Assembly: GCA_963736525.1 (NCBI GenBank)
Contig: CAVTPF010000003.1
Span: forward strand, 28,163-92,162
DNA from: Bog-473 sp963736525
Lineage (GTDB): Bacteria; Actinomycetota; Acidimicrobiia; Acidimicrobiales; RAAP-2
Length of the DNA stretch: 64,000 bases
Direction: 5' to 3'
Of the stretch, positions 24,632-33,067 are shown one piece after another (the first letter of the stretch is position 1; the number at the start of each line of letters is the position of its first letter). The position numbers were made by a program, and so were the translations under genes. The notes below the pieces were generated by a model, which searched no databases, was not told the DNA's origin, and was given only the letters and a program-made list of their open reading frames with translations.

Positions 24632-25819
24632 TCACGCCACCACGCCAGCCGCCCGCAGATCGGCCACGCGATCGGCGAGGCCGATCTCCCCGAGGATCTC
24701 GTCGGTGTGCTCGCCGAGCATCGGTGCACCGCCCGTCAATGACGCTGGCGTGACCCCGAACAGCGCTGGGTGTCGCGGCAGGCGCACTGGGCCGACCACG
24801 TGATGGTGCTGGTACTCGAAGAGCCCGACGGCGAGCGCGTGCTCGTCACGTGTCAGCTCCTCGGGCGAAAGGATCATGGCGTAGGGCACTCGCTCAGCCT
24901 CGAAGCGTTTGCTCGCCTCTGCCCACGACAAGTTGGCCGCCTTGGCGTAGCACATGTCAACCAGTTCACGGGTCACATCCGGGTGCTTGATGCGTTCGGC
25001 GATGGTCGCAACACGTGGGTCGTCATAGCCTTGGACACCGAGAGCCCGGCACATCCCGGCGAAATCATCGGCCGAGGTTGGCGTGACGATGCCCCACGCG
25101 TCCGTGAACCGCATCGGCGCAAACCCGGCCACGAAGCTCGAGTGCTGTGAGTGGTCCGATTCGAGCAGCACCTCGTTGGCCGCCGAATCTGCCCAGAGGA
25201 ACGAGACCACGGCATCCATCATGGAGAGCTGGACGTGCTGGCCGCCCCTCCCCTGGGTGCGAGCGAACAGCGCTGCGGTGATGGCCTGCGCCGCGAAGAG
25301 CGCCGTGATCTTGTCCGCCGCGGGCTGGCGCAGGAAGACCGGAATGCCGTCGGCCGGGTCGCCCTGGTTGCTGGCCAACCCTGCGTACGCCTGCATCACC
25401 GTGTCGTAGGCGCTGCGGTCCCTATAGGGACCCTCGGCGCCGAAACCGGTCAGCGAGGCGTAGACGACGTCCGGGTTGACGGCCTTGATGTCGTCGTAGC
25501 CGAGGCCGAGTCTGTCCATCACGCCAGGCCGGTAGTTCTCCAGGAACACGTCGGAGCGGGCAGCGAGGGCCCGCACGATCTCGACGCCCTCGGTCCGGTG
25601 AAGGTCGACCGCGATCCCCCTCTTTCCTCGGTTGCACACCAAATAGAGCGAGCTCATGCCGTTCACAGCGACACCGACGAAGCGTGCAATGTCCCCGATA
25701 CCGGGCCGCTCGACCTTGATCACGTCCGCGCCCTGGTCGGCCAGCAAGGCCGCCGCGTAGGGCGCCGTCAGCGCGATCGACACGTCGAGGACTCGGACGC
25801 CTGCCATCGGTCCGCTCAT
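24632..25819 (-). CDS. CaiB/BaiF family (class III) CoA-transferase
   Basis: A 395-residue family III CoA-transferase that moves CoA between carboxylic acids. It opens MSGPMAGVRVLDVSIALTAP and continues ALLADQGADVIKVERPGIGD, the classic N-terminal signature. VFLENYRPGVMDRLGLGYDD and YASLTGFGAEGPYRDRSAYD follow in the expected order, and LSMMDAVVSFLW holds an Asp at the usual position. The substrate is probably an acyl or aromatic acid but is not predictable. No matching acyl-CoA dehydrogenase gene is adjacent. The region upstream contains the decayed repeat remnant. Confidence 0.92.
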   Translation of the reverse strand: MSGPMAGVRVLDVSIALTAPYAAALLADQGADVIKVERPGIGDIARFVGVAVNGMSSLYLVCNRGKRGIAVDLHRTEGVEIVRALAARSDVFLENYRPGVMDRLGLGYDDIKAVNPDVVYASLTGFGAEGPYRDRSAYDTVMQAYAGLASNQGDPADGIPVFLRQPAADKITALFAAQAITAALFARTQGRGGQHVQLSMMDAVVSFLWADSAANEVLLESDHSQHSSFVAGFAPMRFTDAWGIVTPTSADDFAGMCRALGVQGYDDPRVATIAERIKHPDVTRELVDMCYAKAANLSWAEASKRFEAERVPYAMILSPEELTRDEHALAVGLFEYQHHHVVGPVRLPRHPALFGVTPASLTGGAPMLGEHTDEILGEIGLADRVADLRAAGVVA

Positions 25820-25959
25820 CCGGTCTGGTCCCTGGTGTGCATATCGGCAAGCCTGACAGACTCGGAATCACGCCGCTCAGAGGTCGAAACGAAAGAGGCA
25901 CCTTCCGCTGGAGCAGGGGTCGCACCAGCCGTCGGGACGGTGTCAGTCCCGGCGGCTGG

Positions 25960-26190
25960 GACGGTCGATGCTTCGCCCCGTTCGCTCTGGGCTATGCCGA
26001 CGACCGGGGCGTTGAGCGGCGTTCCCAGAAGGGAGCCGTCGTAGGGCGTGTTGCACGCAGCCCGAAAGCGTGAAGATGCCTCCGTCCGAATCGACCAGCC
26101 AGCAGCCCGGACCGGGTGCATTGAGAGCCTTGCCGACGACCCCGGCGAAACCCTGGATGTGCTTGTGCAGGTAATGGGACTTTTCGGTCC
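25960..26190 (-). pseudogene. Decayed remnant of the GYW/DGGIF repeat family
   Basis: Read on the minus strand in two frames, this stretch gives VGKALNAPGPGCWLVDSDGG, then GIFTLSGC, and in another frame YDGSLLGTPLNAPVVGIAQS. These match the unit pattern of the intact repeat protein at 20446-22050 (PLNAPMVGMAA, GYWLVAADGGIF, YYGSEGG). The frame shift and missing flanks indicate a broken gene fragment. The 578-bp gap 25820-26397 holds nothing else recognisable. Confidence 0.6.
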
Positions 26191-26397
26191 CTTCTGATCG
26201 GCTGACCTGGGTAAATGTGGCATGAGTGCCTGAGCAGCGACGAGATTCGGGCGCCGAGTGGCGTGGGCACGTCGAAACGTCGCATGGCGGGTGGTTCTCC
26301 AATCGGGTCCCGGTCACCAGCTCCGAGCACTTGGACGGGGCGCACCGGAACCAGCCGCGGCGCGACTCACTCGGCAGCGCCGCGTTACCGTGCGAGC

Positions 26398-28146
26398 GTG
26401 CGCCGCGGGTTCCCAGCGGGAACGGTGACCTTCTTGTTCACCCACATTGCGAATTCGACGCGCCACTGGGAAGAAGACCCAACGGCCATGGGGGAGGCGC
26501 TGCGCATCCACGACGCCATCGTGCGGAGCGCGACCGAACGCTACGGCGGCTACGTGTTCGATGCCAGCGGCGACGGGATGCGCTCGGCGTTCTCGACTCC
26601 GGCCGACGCAGCGGCCGCGGCAATCGAGTCACAGGAACACCTGCGAGACGACGGCGCCATCGATTTCGCCGTCCGCATGGCCCTCCACACCGCGGAGGCG
26701 ACCGACCGCGACGGGAGCTATTCCGGAAACGAGGTGAACCGCGCCTCGCGGTTGCTTTTGCTCGCACATGGCGGCCAGGTGCTCGTTTCGGATGCGACCG
26801 AGGTGCTGCTACGCCATCGCGTCGCGCTGCGACCCCTCGGTGAGAACAGGCTCCAGGGTCAGCGCGGCCGGATGTCGGTGTACCAGCTCATCGCCGACGG
26901 GCTCCCCGCCGACTTCCCGGTGCTCGGCGGCGTCGATCACTTCACGGGCAACCTCCCACAGCAGCTGAACTCGCTCATCGGTCGTGAGCAATTGATTGAC
27001 GAGGTCGTCCAGCTCGTGCGGTCGTGCCGCCTCGTCACACTGAGCGGAGTCGGCGGGGTGGGCAAGACGCGATTGGCCCTCGAAGTTGGGGCCGAGCTGG
27101 CCGGCGAGTTCCCCGACGGCGTGTGGATGGTCGAACTGGCACCAGTCGGTGACCCGACCGCAGTCCCGGCGGCGATCGCGGCCGTGCTCGGCGTCACGCC
27201 TCGGAGCGACGCGCCCCTCATGGAGGTGGTGGCCGAGTCGCTCGGTGGTCGGCACCTCCTGCTTGTCATCGACAACTGCGAACACGTCCAGGCGGCAGCG
27301 CAAGCCGCGCTCGCCGCGATGCTCGTCCGGTCAGGGGACTCCAAGTTCCTCGCCACGTCGCGTGAGGACTTCGCGATCGACCAGGAAGTGGCGCTTACCG
27401 TGGCGCCGCTGGCGCTGGACGGGGGCGTGGCCTCCGATGCCGTAACGCTGTTCGTGGATCGCGCCCGCGTCGTACGGCCAGACTTCGGCCTCGGGGAGCC
27501 GGAGACGGCGATCGCCGTGACCGAGATCTGTCGAACCCTCGACGGCATCCCACTGGGAATCGAGCTGGCCGCGGCGCGGATGGCGGCCATGAGCGCCGTC
27601 GAGGTCCGGGGTCGGCTCGCGGACCGGTTCCGGTTGCTGCAGGCCTCGCAGCCGGGGCCTGAACGACAGCTCACGCTCCGCCACACCGTGGAGTGGTCCT
27701 ATGACCTCCTCACCGAGGACGAGCGCCAACTGCTCCGCCTGACGTCGGTGTTCGCGGGCGGCTTCGACCTGACGAGCGCCTGTGCCGTGGTCGACGGCAG
27801 CGACGATGTCGAGGTGCTCCGTCTGCTCGACTCGTTGGTCCGGAAGTCGCTCGTGATCGCCGACCACAGCGGCACGCGCACCCGGTACGGCCTCTTCGAG
27901 ACCGTCCGCCAGTTCGGTGAAGACCGGTTGGGGGAGGCGGGTTTGCTCGAGCAGGCCCGTGATCGGCACGCCGCGTACTTCGCGCGGGAGGCGGCGGCCC
28001 GGTGGGAGCACTGGAACGGCCCCGGATGGCGCGCCGCGGTCGACTGGGTCGAGGTGGAGCTGGGCAACCTGCGCTCGGGCTACCGGTGGAGCGCGGGCGC
28101 GGGGACCTGGAGGTGGCGTCCGACATCGCGGCGCACGCCGCATTGA
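26398..28146 (+). CDS. Cyclase-like domain plus AAA/NB-ARC-type ATPase regulator, N-terminal fragment (frameshifted)
   Basis: The first part of a large regulator. Residues 1-175 resemble a class III adenylate cyclase (GTVTFLFTHIANSTRHWEE, then ASGDGMRSAF, then GNEVNRASRLL). In the usual FTDIEGST motif the metal-binding Asp is His here, so catalysis is doubtful. An STAND-type ATPase follows: P-loop LSGVGGVGKTRLAL near residue 218, Walker B LLVIDNCEHV, and the helical LTLRHTVEWSYDLLTEDER. The frame breaks at the GGGG at 28101-28104 and ends in junk at 28146. One more G would give YRWSAGAGDLEVASDIAAH and join it to the following LuxR part. GTG at 26398 is the likely start. Confidence 0.75.
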   Translation: MRRGFPAGTVTFLFTHIANSTRHWEEDPTAMGEALRIHDAIVRSATERYGGYVFDASGDGMRSAFSTPADAAAAAIESQEHLRDDGAIDFAVRMALHTAEATDRDGSYSGNEVNRASRLLLLAHGGQVLVSDATEVLLRHRVALRPLGENRLQGQRGRMSVYQLIADGLPADFPVLGGVDHFTGNLPQQLNSLIGREQLIDEVVQLVRSCRLVTLSGVGGVGKTRLALEVGAELAGEFPDGVWMVELAPVGDPTAVPAAIAAVLGVTPRSDAPLMEVVAESLGGRHLLLVIDNCEHVQAAAQAALAAMLVRSGDSKFLATSREDFAIDQEVALTVAPLALDGGVASDAVTLFVDRARVVRPDFGLGEPETAIAVTEICRTLDGIPLGIELAAARMAAMSAVEVRGRLADRFRLLQASQPGPERQLTLRHTVEWSYDLLTEDERQLLRLTSVFAGGFDLTSACAVVDGSDDVEVLRLLDSLVRKSLVIADHSGTRTRYGLFETVRQFGEDRLGEAGLLEQARDRHAAYFAREAAARWEHWNGPGWRAAVDWVEVELGNLRSGYRWSAGAGTWRWRPTSRRTPH

Positions 28147-29309
28147 TGGGCTTCTCGGTGCAGCTCTTCGAGACGCTCGCATGGGCCGAGGAGCTGCTCG
28201 AGCCCGCGGCCGGGGCCGACGTGCGCCGGCTTCCCCGCCTTTACACGGCCGCCGGGTATGCATGCTTCGCGGGTAGGGCGGAGGCGGCACGTGCACACGC
28301 TCACCGCGCGACCGAGCTGGAGGGTGACCCCCGTTACGACGCGTGCGAACCCGGCTACGCATCGTTCATCGAGGCGCTGGCGAGCGTCTACTGCGGCGAC
28401 CTTGATCGTTACGTCGAGCTCACCGGCGCGGTGGCGGAGCGGTATGGCAGCGAACGCGGCTACGGCATCGCTTCCTACGTCGACGGTCTGCAGTCGTGCG
28501 GCCGGATCGAGGAGGCTCTCGCGCTTGCCGAGGAGTCCATCGCGGCCGCACGATCGCTTGGCAACCCCTACTGGATCTCCTACGCGCTCTGGATCGCCGG
28601 GATGGCCTTCTCCAAGGTGGACGCGCGCCGCGCGTTCGCGGCATGGGACGAGGGCATCGACTTCGTGCGCCAGCACCGCGTGCAGTTCTTCGAAGGCTTC
28701 ATCGCTCGCGACGCCGGCCGCCTGCACACATCCGACGGAGAGATCGGAGCCGCGCTGATGCTGTTCACCGATGCCGTCAATGCGTTCCGGCGTGCTGGGA
28801 ACGTGCCGCAGCTGATCATCACCCTGGCGAGTGTGCCCGCGTTGTTCGAGCGGCTCGACCGTCTCGAACCGGCCGCGACACTTCTCGGCGCGCTGTCGCG
28901 CGAACCGTCGAGCCTCAATCACGTGCCCGAGCTCGGCGGGCTCCGCGACCGGGTCTGCCGCAAGCTTGGCATGACGCGCGCCGCGGAACTCGAATCGGCG
29001 GGCGCCGCATTCGACCTGGGCTCGGCGGCCGCCTACGCACTCCGGCAGATCGATGTCGCGCGCCGCGACCCGGACCAACGGACCCGCCAAGCACGGCCTG
29101 GCGGCCTGAGCCGGCGAGAGGTGGAGGTGCTGCGCCTTCTGGCTGACGGCCGGACCTCTGGCGAAATCGCGACGCAACTGTTCATCTCACCGAGGACCGC
29201 GGAGCACCACGTGCAGAACATTTACACGAAGATCGGGGTCTCCAGTCGCGCCGCAGCGACCCGTTGGGCGATCCAGCACCAGGTGGTCGTCGGACCTGGC
29301 GGAGCGTAG
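28146..29309 (+). CDS. TPR-like and LuxR-type DNA-binding part of the same regulator, C-terminal fragment
   Basis: The continuation, in another frame, of the regulator starting at 26398. Homology begins at 28102-28105 (GDLEVASDIAAHAA), so the in-frame ATG at 28146 is only nominal. The central 250 residues are helical and TPR-like. The C-terminus is a LuxR/NarL helix-turn-helix: LSRREVEVLRLLADG, then TSGEIATQLFISPRTAEHHV and QNIYTKIGVSSRAAATRWA. The intact protein would have about 970 residues. It is followed after 183 bp by the small protein and AmiC-like genes, which it might control. Confidence 0.75.
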   Translation: MGFSVQLFETLAWAEELLEPAAGADVRRLPRLYTAAGYACFAGRAEAARAHAHRATELEGDPRYDACEPGYASFIEALASVYCGDLDRYVELTGAVAERYGSERGYGIASYVDGLQSCGRIEEALALAEESIAAARSLGNPYWISYALWIAGMAFSKVDARRAFAAWDEGIDFVRQHRVQFFEGFIARDAGRLHTSDGEIGAALMLFTDAVNAFRRAGNVPQLIITLASVPALFERLDRLEPAATLLGALSREPSSLNHVPELGGLRDRVCRKLGMTRAAELESAGAAFDLGSAAAYALRQIDVARRDPDQRTRQARPGGLSRREVEVLRLLADGRTSGEIATQLFISPRTAEHHVQNIYTKIGVSSRAAATRWAIQHQVVVGPGGA

Positions 29310-29322
29310 GAGACCGCGCACA

Positions 29323-29390
29323 GGTAGGCCGAAATGGGTAGCCCGGAGTAGGTAGCCCGAAATGGGTAGCCCCGAAATGGGTAGGTCTAC
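29323..29390 (+). repeat. Tandem 14-15-bp repeats GGTAGCCCGAAATG
   Basis: Four to five imperfect units (GGTAGGCCGAAATG, GGTAGCCCGGAGTA, GGTAGCCCGAAATG, GGTAGCCCCGAAATG, then GGTAGGTCTACC) fill the gap between the regulator stop and the next gene. The array could be a multi-site operator or simple slippage product. Confidence 0.75.
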
Positions 29391-29492
29391 CGATGCCGCG
29401 TGGGAAGCCCATCCGCAGAATGTCCCTTGATGCCGACCGAACCCGGCCGGCGCGAAGCGGATCCGCAGCGATCCAGACCGAAAGGGAGATTC

Positions 29493-29765
29493 ATGATCCT
29501 GGCCACCACGACTGTAGAGAACGTCGACCGTTTCCTTGACATCTTCGGCACGAAGGGTGCCGACAAGCGTGCGCTCCACGGCTCCAAGGGCGCGACCGTG
29601 TTCCGCGATCCCACCGAGGAGAACCGCGTCTGGGCGCTCTTCGACTGGGACGAGCAAGGTTGGGCCGCCTTCGTGTCCGACCCCGACGTGCCACCGATCC
29701 TCCGAGAGGCCGGCCACCTGGGAAAGCCGGAGTCCGCGCTGCTGCTCGGCTCTTACGGCGCTTGA
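29493..29765 (+). CDS. Small protein, probable dimeric alpha-beta barrel
   Basis: A 90-residue protein beginning MILATTTVENVDRFLDIFGT and continuing GSKGATVFRDPTEENRVWAL and FDWDEQGWAAFVSDPDVP. The pattern of strand, helix and R-V-W-x-L-F-x-W-D strand fits a ferredoxin-like dimeric barrel protein (ABM/EthD-like), often a stress or small-molecule-binding protein. No catalytic residue can be named. AAAGGGAGAT precedes the ATG at 29493. It lies 10 bp before the AmiC-like gene with the same orientation, so the two are an operon. Confidence 0.65.
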   Translation: MILATTTVENVDRFLDIFGTKGADKRALHGSKGATVFRDPTEENRVWALFDWDEQGWAAFVSDPDVPPILREAGHLGKPESALLLGSYGA

Positions 29766-29775
29766 GGAGGCGACG

Positions 29776-30894
29776 ATGACCAGTGCAATCAACCGTTCGG
29801 CCCGGGTCGGCCTCGTCACCGACCAGACCGGTGCCCTCTCCTTCATGGGCATCGCCAATGTCAATGTCGCCAAGATGGTGATCGACGACATCAATGCTCG
29901 TGGCGGGCTGCTCGGCCGGCCAATCGAGCTGTTCGTCGAGGACAGCGCAACCGAAGACGACCGAGCAGAAGCGGCCGCGGCGAAGCTCGTTGGTGCTGAC
30001 GTCGACGTCGTCGTGGGTGGCATCTACAGCTCGACTCGCCAGGCCATCAAAGGACCGGTCGTCGAGGAGGCGGCGAAGCTCTATCTCTACCCCGAGCAGT
30101 ACGAGGGTCAGGAGTGTCACCCCCTGATCTTCTGTACCGGTCCGGTACCAGCGCAGCAAATCGATCCGTTCTTCCCCTGGCTGATGCAGGAGACGGGCGC
30201 GAAGGCCTTTTACATGCCGTCGGCCGACTACATCTGGCCACACACCCTGAACAAGAAGGTGCGTGAGGTCGTAGCGGACAGAGGTGGTGAGATCGTCGGC
30301 GAGGAGTATTTCCCGCTTGATCACACTGACTACCGCCACGTCGTGGCTGACATCATGGCGAGCGGCGCTGAGGTTGTGTTCAACACGATTGTCCCTCCTG
30401 GGCTGACGCCGTTCCTCGAGCAGTTGCATCGCGCCGGGTTCACGCGTGGAGGTGGGACCATCGTCTGCACCTACTTCGACGAGAACTTCCTGAATCTCGT
30501 GCCTTCGGAGCAGGTCGAGGGCCTGTACGGGTGCCTGGACTACTACCGGGACGTTGACGACCCGTTCAGCATCGAGCTCCTCAATCGGTACGAATCCCGC
30601 TACCCCGGGAGCGCCATGTTCACGGCCGGGAGCGCGTGCACCGGAACGTACCGGGCGCTCAAGCTCTGGGAGGCTGCCGTCACCGAAGCGGGGTCCCTCG
30701 ACCAGGACGATGTGATCGTGGCGCTCGACCATGCCCGGATCACCGAGGGTCCTGGAGGCCCCGCCGAAATGGTGCCCGGTCAGCACCACGTGCGGATGAA
30801 CATGTACATCGCACGAGCAGAGGGCGGCATGTTCAAGGTGGTGGAGAACCTCGGCTACATCGACCCCGAGGAGTGCGAGGTCGGACCGGCCTGA
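29776..30894 (+). CDS. AmiC/FmdD-type amide- or urea-binding protein without signal peptide
   Basis: A 372-residue periplasmic-binding-fold protein of the branched-chain amino acid/urea/amide group. ARVGLVTDQTGALSFMGIAN opens the first lobe, and EDSATEDDRAEAAAAKLV, LYPEQYEGQECHPLIF and PSADYIWPHTLNKKV are close to the AmiC/FmdD/UrtA subgroup. Unlike transport proteins of this family it has no signal peptide or lipobox: the domain starts within ten residues of the ATG. That fits a cytoplasmic ligand sensor like Pseudomonas AmiC, which controls AmiR. A GGAGG site precedes the ATG. No permease or amidase gene is adjacent. Confidence 0.85.
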   Translation: MTSAINRSARVGLVTDQTGALSFMGIANVNVAKMVIDDINARGGLLGRPIELFVEDSATEDDRAEAAAAKLVGADVDVVVGGIYSSTRQAIKGPVVEEAAKLYLYPEQYEGQECHPLIFCTGPVPAQQIDPFFPWLMQETGAKAFYMPSADYIWPHTLNKKVREVVADRGGEIVGEEYFPLDHTDYRHVVADIMASGAEVVFNTIVPPGLTPFLEQLHRAGFTRGGGTIVCTYFDENFLNLVPSEQVEGLYGCLDYYRDVDDPFSIELLNRYESRYPGSAMFTAGSACTGTYRALKLWEAAVTEAGSLDQDDVIVALDHARITEGPGGPAEMVPGQHHVRMNMYIARAEGGMFKVVENLGYIDPEECEVGPA

Positions 30895-30934
30895 CCGGCG
30901 GACCTCCACGGCACAGACCACGGGGACCCCGTGC

Positions 30935-30976
30935 ACGGCACCGCAGGCAGGCGACAACCTGCCCTGCGGGTGCCGT
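30935..30976 (+). terminator. Long hairpin after the AmiC-like gene
   Basis: ACGGCACCGCAGGCAGG pairs with CCTGCCCTGCGGGTGCCGT around a CGACAA loop, a 17-bp stem with two bulges, 40 bp after the stop. There is no T-run, but in GC-rich actinobacteria such stems can terminate. A smaller CACGGGG/CCCCGTG repeat precedes it at 30919-30933. Confidence 0.6.
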
Positions 30977-31170
30977 CGCGCCAAGAACATCGTCGAATCT
31001 CGAACAGCCTCAATCTCGCAATGGCGATCACGGTTTCCATTTAGGACACGCCAAACGAGGATCGGATACTGGTCGTTCGACGTTCATCCAGGAGCGTCCG
31101 TTGTGCCCGATTCGTACGGACGTCGAGCATCACCCGAGGCAAGCAGCGGTCAGAGGCGGCACCCCGTGGG

Positions 31171-31722
31171 TCAAGCGCCTGTAACGAGTCGCCTCACCAG
31201 GGGTGCGAAATGTTCGAGATCTTCACGTGGATACAGAGGATCGAAAGACTCCATGTCCCATTCATCAACGAACTTCTCGGCGAGGCGATACCACGGCTCG
31301 TCTCGGTACTTGGATCTCGGATCCGATTCGCCCTCCAACGATGGATCCCAGTGTCGTGCGGTGAAGGCCGCGTGGTGGCGAACGACTGAAGTCACCTCGG
31401 CCCGAATGTGGGGCTTCAGGAGATCAGCGGACACCTCGCCATGACCGGCATCTCCGAATACCTTGCCGATGTCATGGCAAAGGGCCGCGAAGACCAACTC
31501 GTCGTCAGCACCCGTCCTTTCCGCACGAGTTGCAGTTTGCAAGGCATGCTCCAACTCGCTGATCTCCCCGCCATCACACACGTCCGACAGGCTGGAAAGA
31601 CAGATGAGAACACGCTCGGCTCGGCGACCCTCCCGACCAATGCGGTCCATCGCAGCAGAATACGGGCCGCCCAGGTTCCCGGCGTGCTGGGGCACCCTCG
31701 GGCCCGCGTCCGGCACCGCCAT
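31171..31722 (-). CDS. HD-domain protein (possible mixed-valent diiron PhnZ/MIOX-like)
   Basis: A 183-residue HD-fold protein. The metal-binding pattern is visible as ELEHALQTATRAE, then FAALCHDIGKVFGD, then GHGEVSADLLKPHI and VVRHH, giving His, His-Asp, His and His ligands in the order of the HD superfamily. The arrangement with a second His between HD and the late His resembles PhnZ-type oxygenases as well as phosphohydrolases, so activity cannot be fixed. The start is uncertain: the first Met is used, but an internal Met in YSAAMDRIGREG may be the true one. It is convergent with the AmiC-like gene. Confidence 0.7.
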   Translation of the reverse strand: MAVPDAGPRVPQHAGNLGGPYSAAMDRIGREGRRAERVLICLSSLSDVCDGGEISELEHALQTATRAERTGADDELVFAALCHDIGKVFGDAGHGEVSADLLKPHIRAEVTSVVRHHAAFTARHWDPSLEGESDPRSKYRDEPWYRLAEKFVDEWDMESFDPLYPREDLEHFAPLVRRLVTGA

Positions 31723-31856
31723 ATTGGGAGCGGTGGCGCGCCACCTGGCACCGGCAGTCGCCCGAGTGGACCTTCGGCCCTTCCGCCCTGGCCCGATTTG
31801 TGGCCAGACTTGAGGTGAGGCTGCCGCCGGGAGCCGAGTCGTAAGGAGGTATTCGC

Positions 31857-32066
31857 GTGCAAGCTGCCGTCGGAGACAAGATCGTCGTCAGGGGCCACCA
31901 CACAGGACAGCCCGTCCATGAGGCCGTCATCATCGCTGTCGAGGGTGAGAACGGAGCCCCTCCCTACCGGGTGCGGTGGAGCGATGACGGACACGAAGGG
32001 TTCTTCTTCCCCGGATCCGATGCCATCGTCGAGCACCATCCAGCCGAGGGGTCATCACCGACATGA
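31857..32066 (+). CDS. DUF1918 domain-containing small protein
   Basis: A 69-residue protein matching DUF1918 over its length: MQAAVGDKIVVRGHHTGQP and the conserved YRVRWSDDGHEGFFFPGSDA. It is a small beta-barrel-like domain common in actinobacteria, of unknown function, sometimes attached to regulators. The GTG start is well supported by AAGGAGGT eight bases upstream. It stands alone. Confidence 0.88.
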   Translation: MQAAVGDKIVVRGHHTGQPVHEAVIIAVEGENGAPPYRVRWSDDGHEGFFFPGSDAIVEHHPAEGSSPT

Positions 32067-32379
32067 CCTTTGCAGGGGCAACCCTGTCGGACCCGAGCGT
32101 GCCGTAGGACCACCCCGCTCGGTGATGAAGCGGGGGCTTGGCTCACCGGAACACATGGCCCCAGTCCGGCGGGTAGGGGGCAGGAGGGAGAATGAGGCCG
32201 TGCCACTGCCGACGAAGAACTGGGAGTTATCGGGGCCCGGTAGCTTCAATCTGGTCGGCATGCCGGGCGGTGGCGATCCCCGAATTGCTCGAGACTAGTC
32301 CGAAGCAGACGCTGTCCCACCGATCCGGCGGACGGGGGACACCCGGTTAGGACTGTCGGTCTTCGGAGCTCTCGTCCAG
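32067..32379. other. 313-bp gap with no clear gene
   Basis: No recognisable gene. A possible short plus-strand frame at 32200-32298 would start at GTG after GGAGGGAG and encode about 32 residues ending GGGDPRIARD. It has no family match I know and may be chance. Confidence 0.3.
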
Positions 32380-32754
32380 CTACCGCTCGCTGACCAGTTC
32401 GATGTTGTTGCCGTCGGGGTCGAAGAGATCGACCGACTGGCCAGCGATGTTCGGCTTGATGCCCTCGTGCGCGATGCCGATGGCGGTCAGGTGCTCGCAC
32501 CACGCGGTGAGCGCGCCGACATCGGAGATGGCGAGGGCGATGTGGTCCAGCGCACCCGGTGTGGCGGCACGACCTCCCGCGGACAGCACCACCCGGAACC
32601 GCCCGGTTGTTGATTGGAGGGCAACGTAACGCCCGGGCTCGCCCCGCAGTTCGGTGAGACCGAGGGCGCGTTTGTACCAAGCCACGCTGGCATCGAGGTC
32701 GCAGACGTTCAACTGGAAGTGGGACAGTCCCTCGATAGGCGGCGCGTCCATCAC
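32380..32754 (-). CDS. VOC-family (glyoxalase/bleomycin resistance-like) protein
   Basis: A 124-residue single VOC domain: GLSHFQLNVCDLDASVAWYK at the start, DHIALAISDVGALTAWCEHL in the middle and VDLFDPDGNNIELV at the end. His, His and Glu at these positions would hold a divalent metal. A monomer of this size forms a dimer with a shared site. The role may be detoxification, dioxygenation or small-molecule binding and cannot be resolved. Confidence 0.85.
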   Translation of the reverse strand: MMDAPPIEGLSHFQLNVCDLDASVAWYKRALGLTELRGEPGRYVALQSTTGRFRVVLSAGGRAATPGALDHIALAISDVGALTAWCEHLTAIGIAHEGIKPNIAGQSVDLFDPDGNNIELVSER

Positions 32755-33067
32755 CAGTATCGTAAGCCCGGGCGATGCAGCGGGCGGGCAACCTTCTCAC
32801 AGCCACCCTGCAGGTCGCACTGCCCATCGGTACCGAAAGGTCGTACGCTCCCGGCAATGAACGGGGGCAGACCCTGTCCGACTCATTGCGAGCCACGTAT
32901 TCCCCTTGGGCTCTGATGCGCGCGTGCGCGGTGTCCCGCCGCCGACCTGCCCAGGTTTGATGCCGCAGTTTTGAGTGCCTTCGCTACTTGCATGGCATGC
33001 CCGGCAACTGGTGGCAGTCTGGCACCCGCAGGTAGCGTCCCTGGCCGATGTCCAGCCTGGCGAACCA
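32755..33067. other. 313-bp gap, nothing recognised
   Basis: This is the divergent region between the VOC and thioesterase genes. No gene, tRNA or strong inverted repeat was seen. The thioesterase promoter should lie here. Confidence 0.3.

Noticed and set aside
32200..32298. Small ORF after GGAGGGAG
   Set aside because: Only about 32 codons with a poorly spaced ribosome binding site and no recognisable family. Kept only as a note in the gap.
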